Assembly (NCBI GenBank): GCA_021495925.1
Contig: JAKEKT010000044.1
Location: forward strand, 124,001-188,000
Length of the DNA stretch: 64,000 bases
From: Diplodia intermedia
Taxonomy: Eukaryota; Ascomycota; Dothideomycetes; Botryosphaeriales; Botryosphaeriaceae
Reading direction: 5' to 3'
Positions 10,990 through 22,100 of the stretch are shown here, one piece after another. Made by a program: the position numbers and the translations under genes. Below the pieces are notes generated by a model, which made no database searches, was not told the origin of the DNA, and saw nothing but the letters and a program-made list of their open reading frames with translations. How positions within the stretch are numbered: position 1 is the stretch's first letter; the number at the start of each line of letters is the position of its first letter.

Positions 10990-12243
10990 ATGGAGTCCGA
11001 TCCGCCTCCCGCCCCCAACCATCTTGGATACGAATCAGTTTTCCAAGCGGAGCAGTACCTGCTGGTGTGCCACCAGAACTGGAACTCGGCCCTTGTGCGG
11101 TACGAGACGGAGGCTCACCGTCTCGCTCAACGTTATCAGGACCTCCCAAAAGTTCGAGAGGGCACAAGTGAAGTTCTTCGGAGGCTCGCGCTCCCATGGA
11201 CTTCCGGGAATTGGGCCCAAATCTGTAAACACTTCAGGATGCAACCCACGGCATACCCGGACGAACTGGCAAGGTTCATCGCAGGACCCAACCTGCAAAA
11301 GCCTTGGGCTTTTCTCCGGCGCTTCCACGACAGTCTCAGAGACGCGGATCACGTCGCTGAGGATGATCACATCATAGCCGTCCTCGAGCTCTGTGTCGAA
11401 CACAGGATATCCTGGACCCACCAGGACCTTGCTCTTGACGCTGCCATCTGCCAGCTTCCTCTGGCGTCGCGCGTCGATATCGACGTTTCCATCCTGAAAT
11501 GCAACTACCAGCTCTTCCTTGTCGCCATTACGAATACATTTCCGATTCCAGAAGATGAGTTCGAGTACCATTTGCGCCGCTACCATGCTTTCAGAGTCGT
11601 CGAATCGCTCATCAAGCTCATAATCGGGTACTACAAGCAGGAAGGCCACCTGGATTCCTGCATCCCGGCGCCGTGTCGGCGTTGGGTCTGGGTCATGTAC
11701 AACGTCATCATGCGATTCCTGTACCACGCCAGGACGTTCAACCCCGCCAATCATCTCAAAGATCGCACACTATACGGATGGTCAGTTGGAATCCTCTGGA
11801 AGTGGATCAGTGCCTGCCTCAAAGTGCGCGCCACATTGACGACTTTGAGAGACGAAAATCCCTTCCAACCGGGAAGCCATGATTTCAGATTGAGAATCGA
11901 CATTGTCCACGAGATCATGAGACACATGGAATCCGATACTAGATATCAAAGCCATGGCTGCTTATATCCTTTCGATCGCATGATTCGTGACTGCGAAGAA
12001 CTGGACATATCGCCTGATCTCACATGGAATCTGTTCAAGAACATCAAGGAAATTAAGAAGATTGGCAATGCGGCCGAGATCCTGCGCGCACTGCCTCATT
12101 CAACAGATCGAACGTTCCTGGGGTTGGATGATGAGCCGGGAGTGAAGGACGAGATCGCTCAGTTGTACGACATGATGAGGCGGTTTGTCGACCTGAGGGA
12201 GTATGCGTTCTGCGAGGAGCATGGCTGCATTGGAGACTGGTAG
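10990..12243 (+). CDS. Hypothetical protein of the local gene family, 417 aa
   Basis: Function not recognised. Single exon. The frame is open upstream of 10990, but 10990 is the first ATG and sits in a strong CACCATGG context. The protein is helix-rich with no signal peptide or clear membrane segment. The C-terminal 70 residues (IKEIKKIGNAAEILRALPHS, then DRTFLGLDDEP, then DEIAQLYDMMRRFVDL) follow the same order of blocks as the C-termini of its neighbours. It is about half the length of the other members, so it may be a shortened member. It lies 380 bp after the 854-residue gene on the same strand. Confidence 0.75.
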   Translation: MESDPPPAPNHLGYESVFQAEQYLLVCHQNWNSALVRYETEAHRLAQRYQDLPKVREGTSEVLRRLALPWTSGNWAQICKHFRMQPTAYPDELARFIAGPNLQKPWAFLRRFHDSLRDADHVAEDDHIIAVLELCVEHRISWTHQDLALDAAICQLPLASRVDIDVSILKCNYQLFLVAITNTFPIPEDEFEYHLRRYHAFRVVESLIKLIIGYYKQEGHLDSCIPAPCRRWVWVMYNVIMRFLYHARTFNPANHLKDRTLYGWSVGILWKWISACLKVRATLTTLRDENPFQPGSHDFRLRIDIVHEIMRHMESDTRYQSHGCLYPFDRMIRDCEELDISPDLTWNLFKNIKEIKKIGNAAEILRALPHSTDRTFLGLDDEPGVKDEIAQLYDMMRRFVDLREYAFCEEHGCIGDW

Positions 12244-12677
12244 TCGTTGTGGGCCGGGTCTCCTGCTATGGCAGTACTGAAACATCCCGTAGTCTGAATG
12301 AGAACTTCGATGTGCCTATATGAAATCTGATTTGTGTGGCTGAGACCGAGTGTCTCGCGGAGTGAACGGGCAACACCAGTTTTACAAATTGTCTCAATAT
12401 AGTGTACCGTTGCGTGTACGGTGCACCACGAGCTTAACACCCACCGTGTTGTCCTGCAACCTTGCCTACCCGGGTGTTGGGCATAGTTTGCAGTCACTGA
12501 CGAATTCGCGCTTGTATATCTACCCTCCCACCTTCTCCTCTACCTCACACCCACCTTCTTCCACACCACCAAAGTGCACGCAAGCTAGTCGTGGACGATT
12601 CCAGCAAAACTCCAACGCTGCCCAACACGGCAGCGTCCAACACGACAACCAGTTCCACCTCCACTCATACAGCCAGC

Positions 12678-14666
12678 ATGTCTGGCTTCAGCACCAACCC
12701 GGTGCCCTCCCCTGGAAGGACCAACATCGACCTCGGCCCCTACCAAGCCACCATGAACGAGCTCCTGACCCTCTCCATCAGCCAGCGCGAAGAGCTCTAC
12801 CACCACCTCCTCTCCTGGTACGACGACATCCACGCCTTCCTGCTGGGCACCATCGGCGACACCCCAACCACGACGCAGCTCTCGCAGCAGCGCCCGACGC
12901 CGACAACCACCTACACGGTGCCCTCTCCCCGCGCCCCCAACTCCGACGGCGAGATCTCCTCAGACTCCTCCTCCTCAGACGGCGAAATCCCCCCCTCGCC
13001 ATCCATCACCCACCCCTCCCCCTCCCCCGGCACCATCTGCACCGCCCTCATTGCGGCCCTCAACGCCACCGCCAACAGCACCACCAACCCCGCCTCCACG
13101 CGCGCCGCCACCATCGCCGCCCTCACGCCGCTCTCCCGCTTCGACCTCGCGCTCCCGCGCGACACGGCCGTCGTCAGCGTCAAAGCGCACCTGGACATGC
13201 TATCCACACACGCGACGTGGCTCGACAGCGGCAGCACGATCGTGTTCGCGACGTTGAGCGAGCAGCTAGCGTCGCTGTGCAAGAGCGCGGAAGACGCGTT
13301 CGGCGAGGGTCCGACGGACCCCATGGCGGCGCGGGCACTGGCGATCGTATCCGGCCTCGCGGCGAATGTGCGCGCGTTGGCGACTGCGATCCGCCCGCTG
13401 GCGGCGTGGATGGATGTCGCTGCGGAGCCGGCGGCGGATGGCGCGGACGGCTGGTGGCGCAGGCATCCGGCGGCGCTGATGGTGTGGCGCGCAAGGATCC
13501 GCGGGATGCGCGCGTATCGCGGGTGGAAGGAGGAGAAGCGCGACCGGGCGTTCCTGCGCGCGCTGCGGGAGCGGATCGCCGCGGTGGGGGATGAGGGGGC
13601 GCGGGCGGCGCTGGTGCAGGCGCTGGATGGCGCCCCGCCGCAGGTGTCGGCGGTGGAGAGGCTGAGGGCCGCGATGGTCGTGGCGATCAGGGCCGGCGTT
13701 GGCGAGAGGCTGTCGCCGTATTTGAATGCCCTGCTTGCTCATCATACTGCGCTCGTGGCGGATCGCCGCATCTGCGGAATGGTCGTTGTCGCGTACTGGA
13801 GGCGCGATCTGGGGGTCACCGGCACCGGCGGCGAGCTGAACAAGACGTTCGTCGCGTGCGTCGCGACGGTCAGGGCGCAGCTGGGCGAGGTCGACGGGCT
13901 CGTCGAGCCCCTGCGGTCGTGGGCGAACAAGCGCGAGTTCCGCAAGATGGTCGAGACCCACGACCTCGCCGACGCGCGGGACATTCTGCGCAGCTGCTGG
14001 CCGGACGCCGACGACTTCAACGACGGGCCCACCCGCAGCAAGGCCTACCACTGCTTCGCCGTCTACTACCTGTCGTCCAAGGCCGTCACGCTGGAGCGCC
14101 ACTTCGACAGCGACGTCCCGTACGTCATCAAGTCCTTGACGAAGCCCGCGAGCGTCCAGCTGGCCCGCTTGTTCTGCTGGGGCGCCCACTACTTCCGCCC
14201 CGCCCGCATGCTCGAGCATGAGCCCGGCTGTGTGCTGACTGCCCTCTCCTGGATGTGTGGGCTGATCCCGGCCTGGTACTCGATCCACTCGGACTTGACA
14301 GCCCTGCTCAACATGCTCAAGGAGAAGAAGACCCATAACAGGATTATCGAGGCTCTCAGGGCGAACCAGTCGGCTGAGGATATGGATGAAGATATGCAGG
14401 CTGACATGGTTCCTGTCAGGCGGATTCATGTCAAGCTGGAGAACTTGGTGCATGTCACTGACGTGCTGATTGGCTTGCCTCCGTCCCGCGACGGCTCGCT
14501 GTTTGAGCCCGCCTTCAAGGACCAATCGGGCGACAAGGGCGACATCAGCGTTCGCAGGGCATATGAGGAGATGCGGAGGATGGTTGTTTTCCCCCAGGAT
14601 GAAGGCATCTTGCAGGGTGGGAACTTGGAGATTTCCAGCGAGAGGATCAGGTTCTGGGCGATTTGA
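12678..14666 (+). CDS. Hypothetical protein of the local gene family, 662 aa
   Basis: Function not recognised. Single exon; the frame opens at 12591 but the first ATG is 12678. Residues 1-150 are low-complexity (Ser, Thr, Pro, with repeated SDGEI motifs), followed by a long Ala- and Arg-rich helical body. The C-terminal region contains VRRIHVKLENLVHVTDVLIG, then SRDGSLFEPAF, then RRAYEEMRRMVVF. These match the order of hydrophobic blocks at the ends of the neighbouring genes. A 419-codon frame on the opposite strand (13266-14525) is a shadow caused by high GC at third positions. Confidence in the gene is good; its family membership rests on the C-terminus only. Confidence 0.75.
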   Translation: MSGFSTNPVPSPGRTNIDLGPYQATMNELLTLSISQREELYHHLLSWYDDIHAFLLGTIGDTPTTTQLSQQRPTPTTTYTVPSPRAPNSDGEISSDSSSSDGEIPPSPSITHPSPSPGTICTALIAALNATANSTTNPASTRAATIAALTPLSRFDLALPRDTAVVSVKAHLDMLSTHATWLDSGSTIVFATLSEQLASLCKSAEDAFGEGPTDPMAARALAIVSGLAANVRALATAIRPLAAWMDVAAEPAADGADGWWRRHPAALMVWRARIRGMRAYRGWKEEKRDRAFLRALRERIAAVGDEGARAALVQALDGAPPQVSAVERLRAAMVVAIRAGVGERLSPYLNALLAHHTALVADRRICGMVVVAYWRRDLGVTGTGGELNKTFVACVATVRAQLGEVDGLVEPLRSWANKREFRKMVETHDLADARDILRSCWPDADDFNDGPTRSKAYHCFAVYYLSSKAVTLERHFDSDVPYVIKSLTKPASVQLARLFCWGAHYFRPARMLEHEPGCVLTALSWMCGLIPAWYSIHSDLTALLNMLKEKKTHNRIIEALRANQSAEDMDEDMQADMVPVRRIHVKLENLVHVTDVLIGLPPSRDGSLFEPAFKDQSGDKGDISVRRAYEEMRRMVVFPQDEGILQGGNLEISSERIRFWAI

Positions 14667-15479
14667 TGCTTGAGACGGAGACTCAGATTGATTTGATGAT
14701 GGGACAGTAGCTTGACTTTGCAGGAACGGTCCTTGGGAACCAATTTGGCTATTTGATAGATTTGGAGGAAATAAAACTCATTAAACCCATTCTTGTCCCT
14801 TCAGTGTCTGTGTTGACCGTTGCTTGAGCCCTCTCCCGCAAGCCATCAGCCCTGTTCGATACACCAACAACAGGTATCTGGCTTGCAAACTCTATGATCA
14901 TCCGGGAAATCTGCTTGGTGTGTGGAAGTCGTATTACTAGTGCAACAAATGGCGTATCGCCAGGATTATCAGCTGAAAACTAAAGGGTATCATATCAGAC
15001 TTCGTACTACTATCCTAAATACTGTTTGTTTCCATTTCAAGGTGTTTATCCCATTATGAGGCCTTCTACGCTCATTTTACGTGCTGTAGAAGGGAATGTG
15101 ATCAGCGTGCTATCGATTTTAATGCACCATATGTCCCTGGTGAACGAAAGATGGAAAAAAAAAGAGTGACTGGCCATGCTAGAAGAGACCATTCCGTAAC
15201 ACGAGTGCCGCCCCATTTCAAAAGGGTCGTCCCTGAACATTGTAGTTGCAAGCGCTGCAGTTGTGTTAGCCCATGTAGTGAGTGATCATTACCATCACTC
15301 TCATAGTGATGGATAGTCCCTGAACATCACTGTCTCGGTCCTAAATAAAACATGGTCAACAGTCCATCTTCCTCCAACTCCAACCACGAAGTTTGACTTC
15401 CACGGAACCGCAGACTCTCACCCTTACCCAAGACTGCAGAGCAACCGTTCCAACAACCCTTCAAGCATTCGTTCCCACC
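14667..15479. other. Intergenic region between two family genes
   Basis: No gene seen. AT-richer than the flanking coding sequence. It contains short inverted and direct repeats such as TCCCTGAACAT near 15229 and 15317 and ATCACT-type palindromes near 15285-15325. It presumably holds the promoter of the next gene. Confidence 0.4.
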
Positions 15480-18272
15480 ATGCCTGGTGGTCAAGGTTCT
15501 TCATCTTCAGCCCCGGGCGGCTTCTTTGCGCCTGTCCCGGGCGATCAGTATCGTCTACGCTTAGTTCGTCCGGGTATGCCGACTAATGATATGCCCCCTG
15601 ATCCCGAGAGGTACTTCCGCCTTGCGCGCCGTGGCTCCAACAGGGACCCCGGCCGCGAGTGGAGCCCCCCCAACGCTGAACATGAGTATATCAGCGAGGA
15701 GAACGTAGCCCGTCTCAGGGCATTCCAGGACATGACGCCGGATCAGCAGCGGCGTGTGATTCATCTGCACCTTCAGAGGCAGCACACCCCGGCCGAGGCC
15801 ATCGACGCCGTTCTCACCGAGATCCGCCTCGACCTCCTGAGTCTCCCGGTCCCGATGCGTGAGCAGCACACGGCTAACGTCCGCTTGGAACTCGCGCAGA
15901 CCAACGATACGATGTACCGCCAGTGGCACGTCTTGGAGTGCGTTCTCAACAACCTTCCGGCGCAGTACCATGAGGCGCGGCGCAGGGTGGGCCTGGTGTT
16001 TGTGGCCGACCCGCTCAACCCGAAGGACGTGATGGACGCTCGCCGCCTTGCCGGCGACACCATTGGACTGGGCGTGGTCAACAGGCTCCTGGACGAGATG
16101 GTCCGCAATGCCTTCATTCACCGCCGCCAGGAGGACGAGCTCCGCAGCCTGCGGCTGTATGACCGCTACCAGGGGCCGCGCGACCCGCCGGCTCTGGATG
16201 CCGATGACAATGTTCTCACGGCTCTGCAGAAGGTGATGTCGAAGGAAACCCTTTCTGACGAGCTGACCGATAGGATTGACTTCAATTTGAACGATCTCAA
16301 GTCGGCCATCCAGACGTTTGTCATGCTGGTCTTTGTCGAGAACAGCGACAACGCCGCGGTGCAGGCCGTTTACAACGAGCGACAGCTGGGTCAGACCCGG
16401 GACTGGGATCTCCCCGCCATTGTCTCAGAGCTCATGGAGCTTGTAGGGGGAGCCAAGGAGCTGGAGGCCGTTGACGTAAGTAACCCGCTCCAGATCATGT
16501 GCATGGCCCTCTATGGCACTTGCCTGGGTATCGAGGAGCGCATCGGCTTTCCCCAGCTTGAGATAGCGCTCCACATCCACGAGATATCCAGCGAGTTGAT
16601 CGAAGAGGCCCTGGACACCATGTTCGACGCCGTCAACGCCGTCTACATGACCAACCAGACCTACAGCGGCAAGATCTACTGGGCGTTCCGCGAGGACCTC
16701 CAATCGCTGCGCCCCAGCCACCCTCAGGTCGGCGAGCTCATCGCGGCGCTGTCCGGCAGCACCGACGCGTTCCGCCGCATCTTCACGACGAACAACTGGT
16801 CGCTGCTGCCGCAAGTCACGCGCGCCATGGCGCTCTCGTACCTGCTGACATGCGAGGCCAGCGACCCGCTGCGCAGCCTGCAAGGCGACCTAACCGCGCT
16901 GCGCGTCTGCCTCGGCCACCAGCACCGCCAATTCATCTCCCTCGACGCGCTCCCCAACGCCCCGCGCCCGACCGACTGCCCCGTCGCCAACCTCGGCGCC
17001 CACCGCGCCGCCCTCATCGCCGCCCGCGCCACCGCCCTCGACGCCCTCCAGCACCTCCTGCGCCGCTTCGAAGACCTGACCGACCTCTGCCCGCACCCCC
17101 GCGCGCGCGCCGACATCCTCGCCATCTTCGCCGCGTCCCCCGCATCCCCCGACCTCGCCCGCATCCGCAACCTCGCGGCGGTTGCCAACGCGCGCACGCT
17201 CGCCGCCAGCGCCGACGTCGCTCTCAAGAACACCGCGCTCCTCGCAGCCAGCGCCGCGCGCCTCACGCACCTCGAAGCCCGCGACCACGTTCACCGCATC
17301 TCGCGCTACCCGCCCCGCGCCGTCGCCGACGCCCTGGCGGACCGCCGCGACGACGTGGCCGGCATCTGGGACGCCCTCGCGCCGCTCGGCCTGCCGCAGA
17401 CGGCGCCCGTCGACGCCGTGCTCGGCTCCTGGCGTTTCGGCGACGCGTTGCGGGCGGTTGCCGGAGACGGCGAGTTGTTGGGCGATGCGGCGTATGCGCT
17501 GTGCATGGCGGCGCTGCGTGGGCCGACGGAGGACGCGTGTGCGGTGCTCGTGGGGGAGGGCGAGGGGGAGGAAGGCGCGGGGCGCTGGGCGGCGGGCGAT
17601 GCGGTGCTGGTGGCGAGGGTGCTGCTGAGGGCGTGGTATTTGGCGGAGGAGATGGCGCCGCGGGCCGCGGGCGATCGGGGGAGGTTGCTTGCGAGGCATT
17701 GTTGGCAGGTGGGGTTGTATAATGCTTGGGTCGCGTGGTATGAGGGCATGGGCGGCTTGTTGGGTTCGGCGATGCCGTGGTTCAGGGCTGGCGGGGGCAG
17801 GGCGTTGGTTGCGCTGCCGCTGGATGGCGATGAGGACGGGGATGAGGAGGGGGATGTCGTCAATGTTATGGATGCCCTGGGCGATCCTGGGAGGCGCTGG
17901 AAGGTCATCACGGCTATGGTCGAGGCGGGCTTGACGGACGTCTTTGGCGACCCCGAGGGCGCTGTGCGGAGGATGGAGGAGGTCGTGGCCATGCTGAACC
18001 GCTTGGATCGCCTGAGGAAGGCGACCGAGAAGTTCTTGCTGTGCCCGGATTGGTTGGACCCGAACGTGTTGCCCGAGGACCTCTGTGCGGTCGGTGATGG
18101 CGCTCCCGACGAGACTGTCGAGGCGTATGGCGAGCTTCATGACTTGGTCGAGTTCCGCGGCTGTGTGCTGGATGGCGGCGTCTTGGTTGTTCGCGATGAT
18201 GGTGCCATCTATGATGATGGCTCTTCCGATACTGACATGATGGATGCCGAGGAGGAGTTCGATTTCCCCTGA
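15480..18272 (+). CDS. Large hypothetical protein, paralog of the 18868-21801 gene, 930 aa
   Basis: Function not recognised. Single exon. The frame opens at 15393, but the first ATG is at 15480 in a CCCACCATG context. After a disordered N-terminus the region from about residue 75 to 250 aligns clearly with the protein at 18868-21801. Shared features include RVI.LH, A.ID.V.TE.RL.L, P...RE.HT, a QW, LP, RRV, and ending YDR.Q.P. The C-terminal region also aligns: HCW..GL..AWVAW, then GSA..W, then R..AT, then DP.VLP, and L...VLDGG. The middle is Ala- and Arg-rich and helical. The tail is acidic (DSSDTDMMDAEEEFDFP-like). No catalytic motif or membrane segment was recognised. It converges with its paralog, about 600 bp apart. 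Confidence 0.85.
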   Translation: MPGGQGSSSSAPGGFFAPVPGDQYRLRLVRPGMPTNDMPPDPERYFRLARRGSNRDPGREWSPPNAEHEYISEENVARLRAFQDMTPDQQRRVIHLHLQRQHTPAEAIDAVLTEIRLDLLSLPVPMREQHTANVRLELAQTNDTMYRQWHVLECVLNNLPAQYHEARRRVGLVFVADPLNPKDVMDARRLAGDTIGLGVVNRLLDEMVRNAFIHRRQEDELRSLRLYDRYQGPRDPPALDADDNVLTALQKVMSKETLSDELTDRIDFNLNDLKSAIQTFVMLVFVENSDNAAVQAVYNERQLGQTRDWDLPAIVSELMELVGGAKELEAVDVSNPLQIMCMALYGTCLGIEERIGFPQLEIALHIHEISSELIEEALDTMFDAVNAVYMTNQTYSGKIYWAFREDLQSLRPSHPQVGELIAALSGSTDAFRRIFTTNNWSLLPQVTRAMALSYLLTCEASDPLRSLQGDLTALRVCLGHQHRQFISLDALPNAPRPTDCPVANLGAHRAALIAARATALDALQHLLRRFEDLTDLCPHPRARADILAIFAASPASPDLARIRNLAAVANARTLAASADVALKNTALLAASAARLTHLEARDHVHRISRYPPRAVADALADRRDDVAGIWDALAPLGLPQTAPVDAVLGSWRFGDALRAVAGDGELLGDAAYALCMAALRGPTEDACAVLVGEGEGEEGAGRWAAGDAVLVARVLLRAWYLAEEMAPRAAGDRGRLLARHCWQVGLYNAWVAWYEGMGGLLGSAMPWFRAGGGRALVALPLDGDEDGDEEGDVVNVMDALGDPGRRWKVITAMVEAGLTDVFGDPEGAVRRMEEVVAMLNRLDRLRKATEKFLLCPDWLDPNVLPEDLCAVGDGAPDETVEAYGELHDLVEFRGCVLDGGVLVVRDDGAIYDDGSSDTDMMDAEEEFDFP

Positions 18273-18867
18273 GGGACTTTTGTGCACACACCACGGTTTG
18301 CGAGATTGGTTGTCGTTTTCCTTTTCCAGATTGACAAATGGCTTCACAGATTGGTTGAAGGCATGGCCAAATGGCGGCCTGCCAGGACTTTAGGGATTGC
18401 TTTTAGGGGGTAGGATACCGGGATCACCAGAAAATGTAATAAAATGTCTTTTAGACACCAAAACAAGTTCTTCCATTGCGTGATGAGACTCTGCTGAAGG
18501 CTGTGGCGTCAGTGTTATCCGTTTGCTCTCAGATGTTGGATGCCTGGACGAGGACGCACTCAGTGTTTTGGATGTGAGGACGGCTGAGGTAGCTCAAGTG
18601 GGTCCAGTCGTGGTAATCGATGAGGGCAGAAACACCTTCCATGCGGAGCTGGTGGTTCTCGGTCAGAGCGCCGAAGATGGCCTTGATAATGCCGCGCACT
18701 TACATCACTGTAGAACCTCGCACGTTAGCCCATCTCGGCACCGCAGAACGAGTACTAGTACTGCTGAGAATACACATGCATGAGAACGTTGATGGGAATC
18801 TAAATAATAACACTACAGCCTGCCTGCGTTTGCAGCAGCATACCGACGCTCAGGTTACTCCCAGCAA
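18273..18867. other. Convergent intergenic region between paralogs
   Basis: Both paralogs end into this stretch, so it should contain two polyadenylation regions. An AATAAAATG string lies near 18438 on the plus strand. No gene was seen. Confidence 0.4.
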
Positions 18868-21801
18868 TCAATACCTGTAAACAACAGGCGCAAAGACCCC
18901 ATCCCCGCCCTCTTCATCCTCCAGCGGCATCTCCGCCAGCCCCCACGCACGCATCCGTTCGTTATGGCGAACCTTCCAGCCGCCCTTACCCACCGTCGCC
19001 CTGCCTCCATCCAGCACGCTCTTGTCAAACGAGACAATCTCATGCAGCGCCTCCATCGCCCGCGCATGCATGCCGAGCCGGTCACTCGCCCGCTCCGTCT
19101 CCCTGACCACAAACTCCGCCGGCAGCACATCCGGATCGACGCGATCCGCGCGCCCGAGATACACGACCGTCGCATCCCTCAGCAGACGCAACCTATCGAC
19201 GACCCCAAACAGCCCCATCGCCACGCCCTCCGGCAGCCCATGCTCCCGCCCCGCCAACAGCCTCTCCACCTCCTCATAGTCCCTATCCCCCTCCCCCAGC
19301 GCCTCCCGCATCACCGCCGCCCCCGCCGACTCCACCACCATCCCCTCGGCGCACAGCCAGGCCCGCGCGGACCCCACCACCGCCCCCGCCTCCCCGCCCC
19401 ACGCCACCCACGCCCCGTGCAGCCCGGCGAACCAGCAGTGCGCCGACAGGTGCCGCGCGGCGTCGAGCGGCGTCGCGGGCGCGGCGAAGGCGCCGAGGTA
19501 GACGTGTCGCAGCGCCAGCTGCGCCAGCAGTCGCACGTCCGAGGACGCGTGCGGGGTCGCCGCGCCGCCGCCGCCCGCGTTGTGCGCTGCGATTAGGGTG
19601 AGGATGGCTTCGAGGGGCTGCTGCGCGGCGGATGTGGAGAGGAGGGGGATGGCGGTGAAGGTGGTGGCGGCGGCGGCGCGGTCGTCGGCGTCGGTGGGCC
19701 AGGGGAGGGTGCGGAGGGTGGGGCCGAAGGCCGCGGTGGGGTGGAGGGGGTGGTGCGAGGGGGGGACGATGCGGGCCAGGGCGGCGCGGTCGGCGGCTTG
19801 GTCGCGGCCGGTGGCGGTGGTCGAGAGGATGCTCTCGATGCTGCTCACGCGCAGTCTGAACAGGAAGTCCAGGTGCTTCCTCTGGTGCGCGTCGATGCGC
19901 GCCGCGACGTCGCCCATGCGCTGCTGCTGCGCCAGGAGCATGGCGGCGCTGTCGGCGATGGACGGCGCGACGTTGGCGGCGACGGCCACGTCGCGCGCGC
20001 GCTCCAGGTTCGCGCCGTGGCCGGACGGCGGCGAGAGGGCGGAGAGCATCAGCGCCTTGGCGCGGGGGTGGCGGCGGGACTGGGCCACCAGCCGTCGGAG
20101 GTCCCGGACCGCGGCGAAGTGGTAGGCGCTGAAGTCGGATAGCCCCTTCACCAGGCAGTTGCGGCGCATCGCCCGCACGTAGAAGTCGAATGCCGGACGC
20201 ATTTCCTCCGCCGGCTCTGGCATGAAGTCGCTGAGGCTGCTCACGGCCTCGCCGGTGTGCAGGGTGATGCGCCGCAAATCTACGAGCTTGTCTTTCGCTG
20301 TCCACAGATTGGCGACGGTGAAAGTCCGGATTCTTACCCTCTCGGGCCAATTGCTGATGTCCGTGTCCATGGCGCGGCGGATGCAGTCGAAGTTCTGCCC
20401 GGAGGTGCCCTTCTCGAGTGCATTGAGGAGGCGGTCGCGGTGTTCACGCTCGCGCCTGCTGGGGAGCAGGTCCTTGATGTCGTTTGCAACCACGACCTTG
20501 AGCTCTTCAAGGTAGTCTGCAATCTCTTCGTCCATGTCGAAGAGTTGTTGTGCTGCCTGCAGACCGTGAGCTCCAGGCGAGCCGATGCGCCACTTTTCCC
20601 AGCCGGCAATGTCGTTGAGGAGGGCATAACTGGGCCGGTCCTCGTGCACGCCCAGGGCACAGATGAAGAATGGACCAAGTAGCATGGCCGGCAGCTCGCA
20701 CGTCTCTGGGTCCTCCCAAGCAGCCGAGAGTAGGCCGCTGTCGAGTATCTCAACTGCCACCTCTTCATTTGTGAACCAGTTGGGTTTGTACCACTGCATC
20801 AACTCCAGGATTCCTTCATCGTCGCTGCACCAGGGCAAGTGCAGGAAAGCATCAGCCACCCACTCGTCAAGGAACTTGTAGTACTCGTCGAGTGCGGATT
20901 TCATCTTCTTGCTGGACCTTTGCAGGTCCTGCTCGCAGTCCATAATGTTGTCTGCGGTTGGAAGTCCATCAGGCGGACCGTCGACTGGGTCAGAGTCGGG
21001 TGGGGCTTGGTGCCTGTCGTACCGGTGCAGGCCACGAAGGTCCTCGTTGTTACGGAAGAATGACGAGGCGTTGTCCGACATGTCTCGCAAGGCGCGGTTG
21101 ATGAATTCGTTGTTCAAGGAAGCAGCTTCACGAGTCGCCTGGTAGATGGCCTTGAAGCTTCTTGGGTCATTGGACGCCAGGCGTAGTACACGACGGCCCG
21201 TCTCTTGTTGCACCGGTGGTAGGGCCTGGATGAGGACATTCAACCGTAGCCACTGGTTGAACAGGTTACTGTTGACTTGCTCAAGGGTTAGGCGGAGTGC
21301 CACGGTGTGTGCTTCCCGAGCTTGGATCGGGCTTTCTGCAAGACGTAGCCGCTGCTCGGTAACAACTTCGTCTATCGCCTGTGGAATTGGCACGGCTTCG
21401 ACTTGGTGAAGGTAGATCACACGGATCTGGGCTTCGCCAGGGAGTTGCTGGAACCTGCGCAGGCGGGCAGCGCCTTCCTCGGTGGCCATCACATCTTCGG
21501 CATCCGGTGCCTGCCATGCTGCCTGCGCGCCGTGGTCAGACTCCTGCTCGGGTGAGTCAGAAGTGTTGTCCTCATCGATAGGACCGTTGGGATGCACAGC
21601 CGTTTCTCCATCCTCGTTGGAAGCAGTGTCGTCTTCCTGGTTGGCGGCCGGCCTGTGTCTGTTGCGCCTCTGGGTCAGCTACAGCTCGTCATTAGGAGGT
21701 AAGGAGTCAGCATACGTAAGCACCGTGTATCGCCTGATGTCGAACTCTGAGATGGCTTCGCTTGAGGCGCTGGCCATTGATGAAACGCGACTATGCGGCA
21801 T
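18868..21801 (-). CDS. Large hypothetical protein, paralog of the 15480-18272 gene, about 961 aa
   Basis: Function not recognised. The main exon ends at 18868 and is open up to about 21677. No ATG is available there, because an in-frame TAG (21680-21678) separates it from an upstream ATG at 21801. The best model has exon 1 at 21801-21716, intron 21715-21668 (donor GTATGC) and exon 2 at 21667-18868. It removes the stop and totals exactly 962 codons. Other phase-neutral choices are possible, so the 5' end is uncertain. The protein aligns with the 15480 gene over an N-terminal block (RLRRF, RVIYLH, REAHT, YDRHQAP) and a C-terminal block (HCWFAGLHGAWVAW, VLP, SVLDGG). Lineage-specific paralogs are the simplest reading. 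Confidence 0.8.
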
Positions 21802-22100
21802 CGTGAAGGTGACTGCGAATTGTTAGTGATTGACTCGTCCTTATTCGCGGTTGTCTTTGAGGCGTACAGGGTATACTGCGTACGTAGTGAGGGTTTAGTG
21901 TGGTGGCAGGATTTGCGTGGGCGAGGTGATGCGCCTGGGGATGACGAGGGTGGATCGCAGGGGTTGAGTGTATGGAGAGGAAGGAGATGGGCCGGTGGAT
22001 GCGGGCCAAGTATGCCGTGAGTACGGGCATCCTCGCTTGAGACCCTGGGACCCCTCCAGCCAACGCGCGCCCTGCATCCACTGCCTTGTCACCGTGCTGT

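Noticed and set aside
13266..14525. 419-codon open frame on the minus strand opposite the 662-residue gene
   Set aside because: Shadow frame produced by GC-rich third positions; no start context and no domain.
16890..18347. 485-codon open frame on the minus strand opposite the 930-residue gene
   Set aside because: Shadow frame of the same kind; the plus strand has the paralog support.
19283..20350. 355-codon frame in another phase within the 961-residue gene
   Set aside because: Arg/Pro/Gly-rich shadow frame; the conserved paralog blocks are in the annotated frame.
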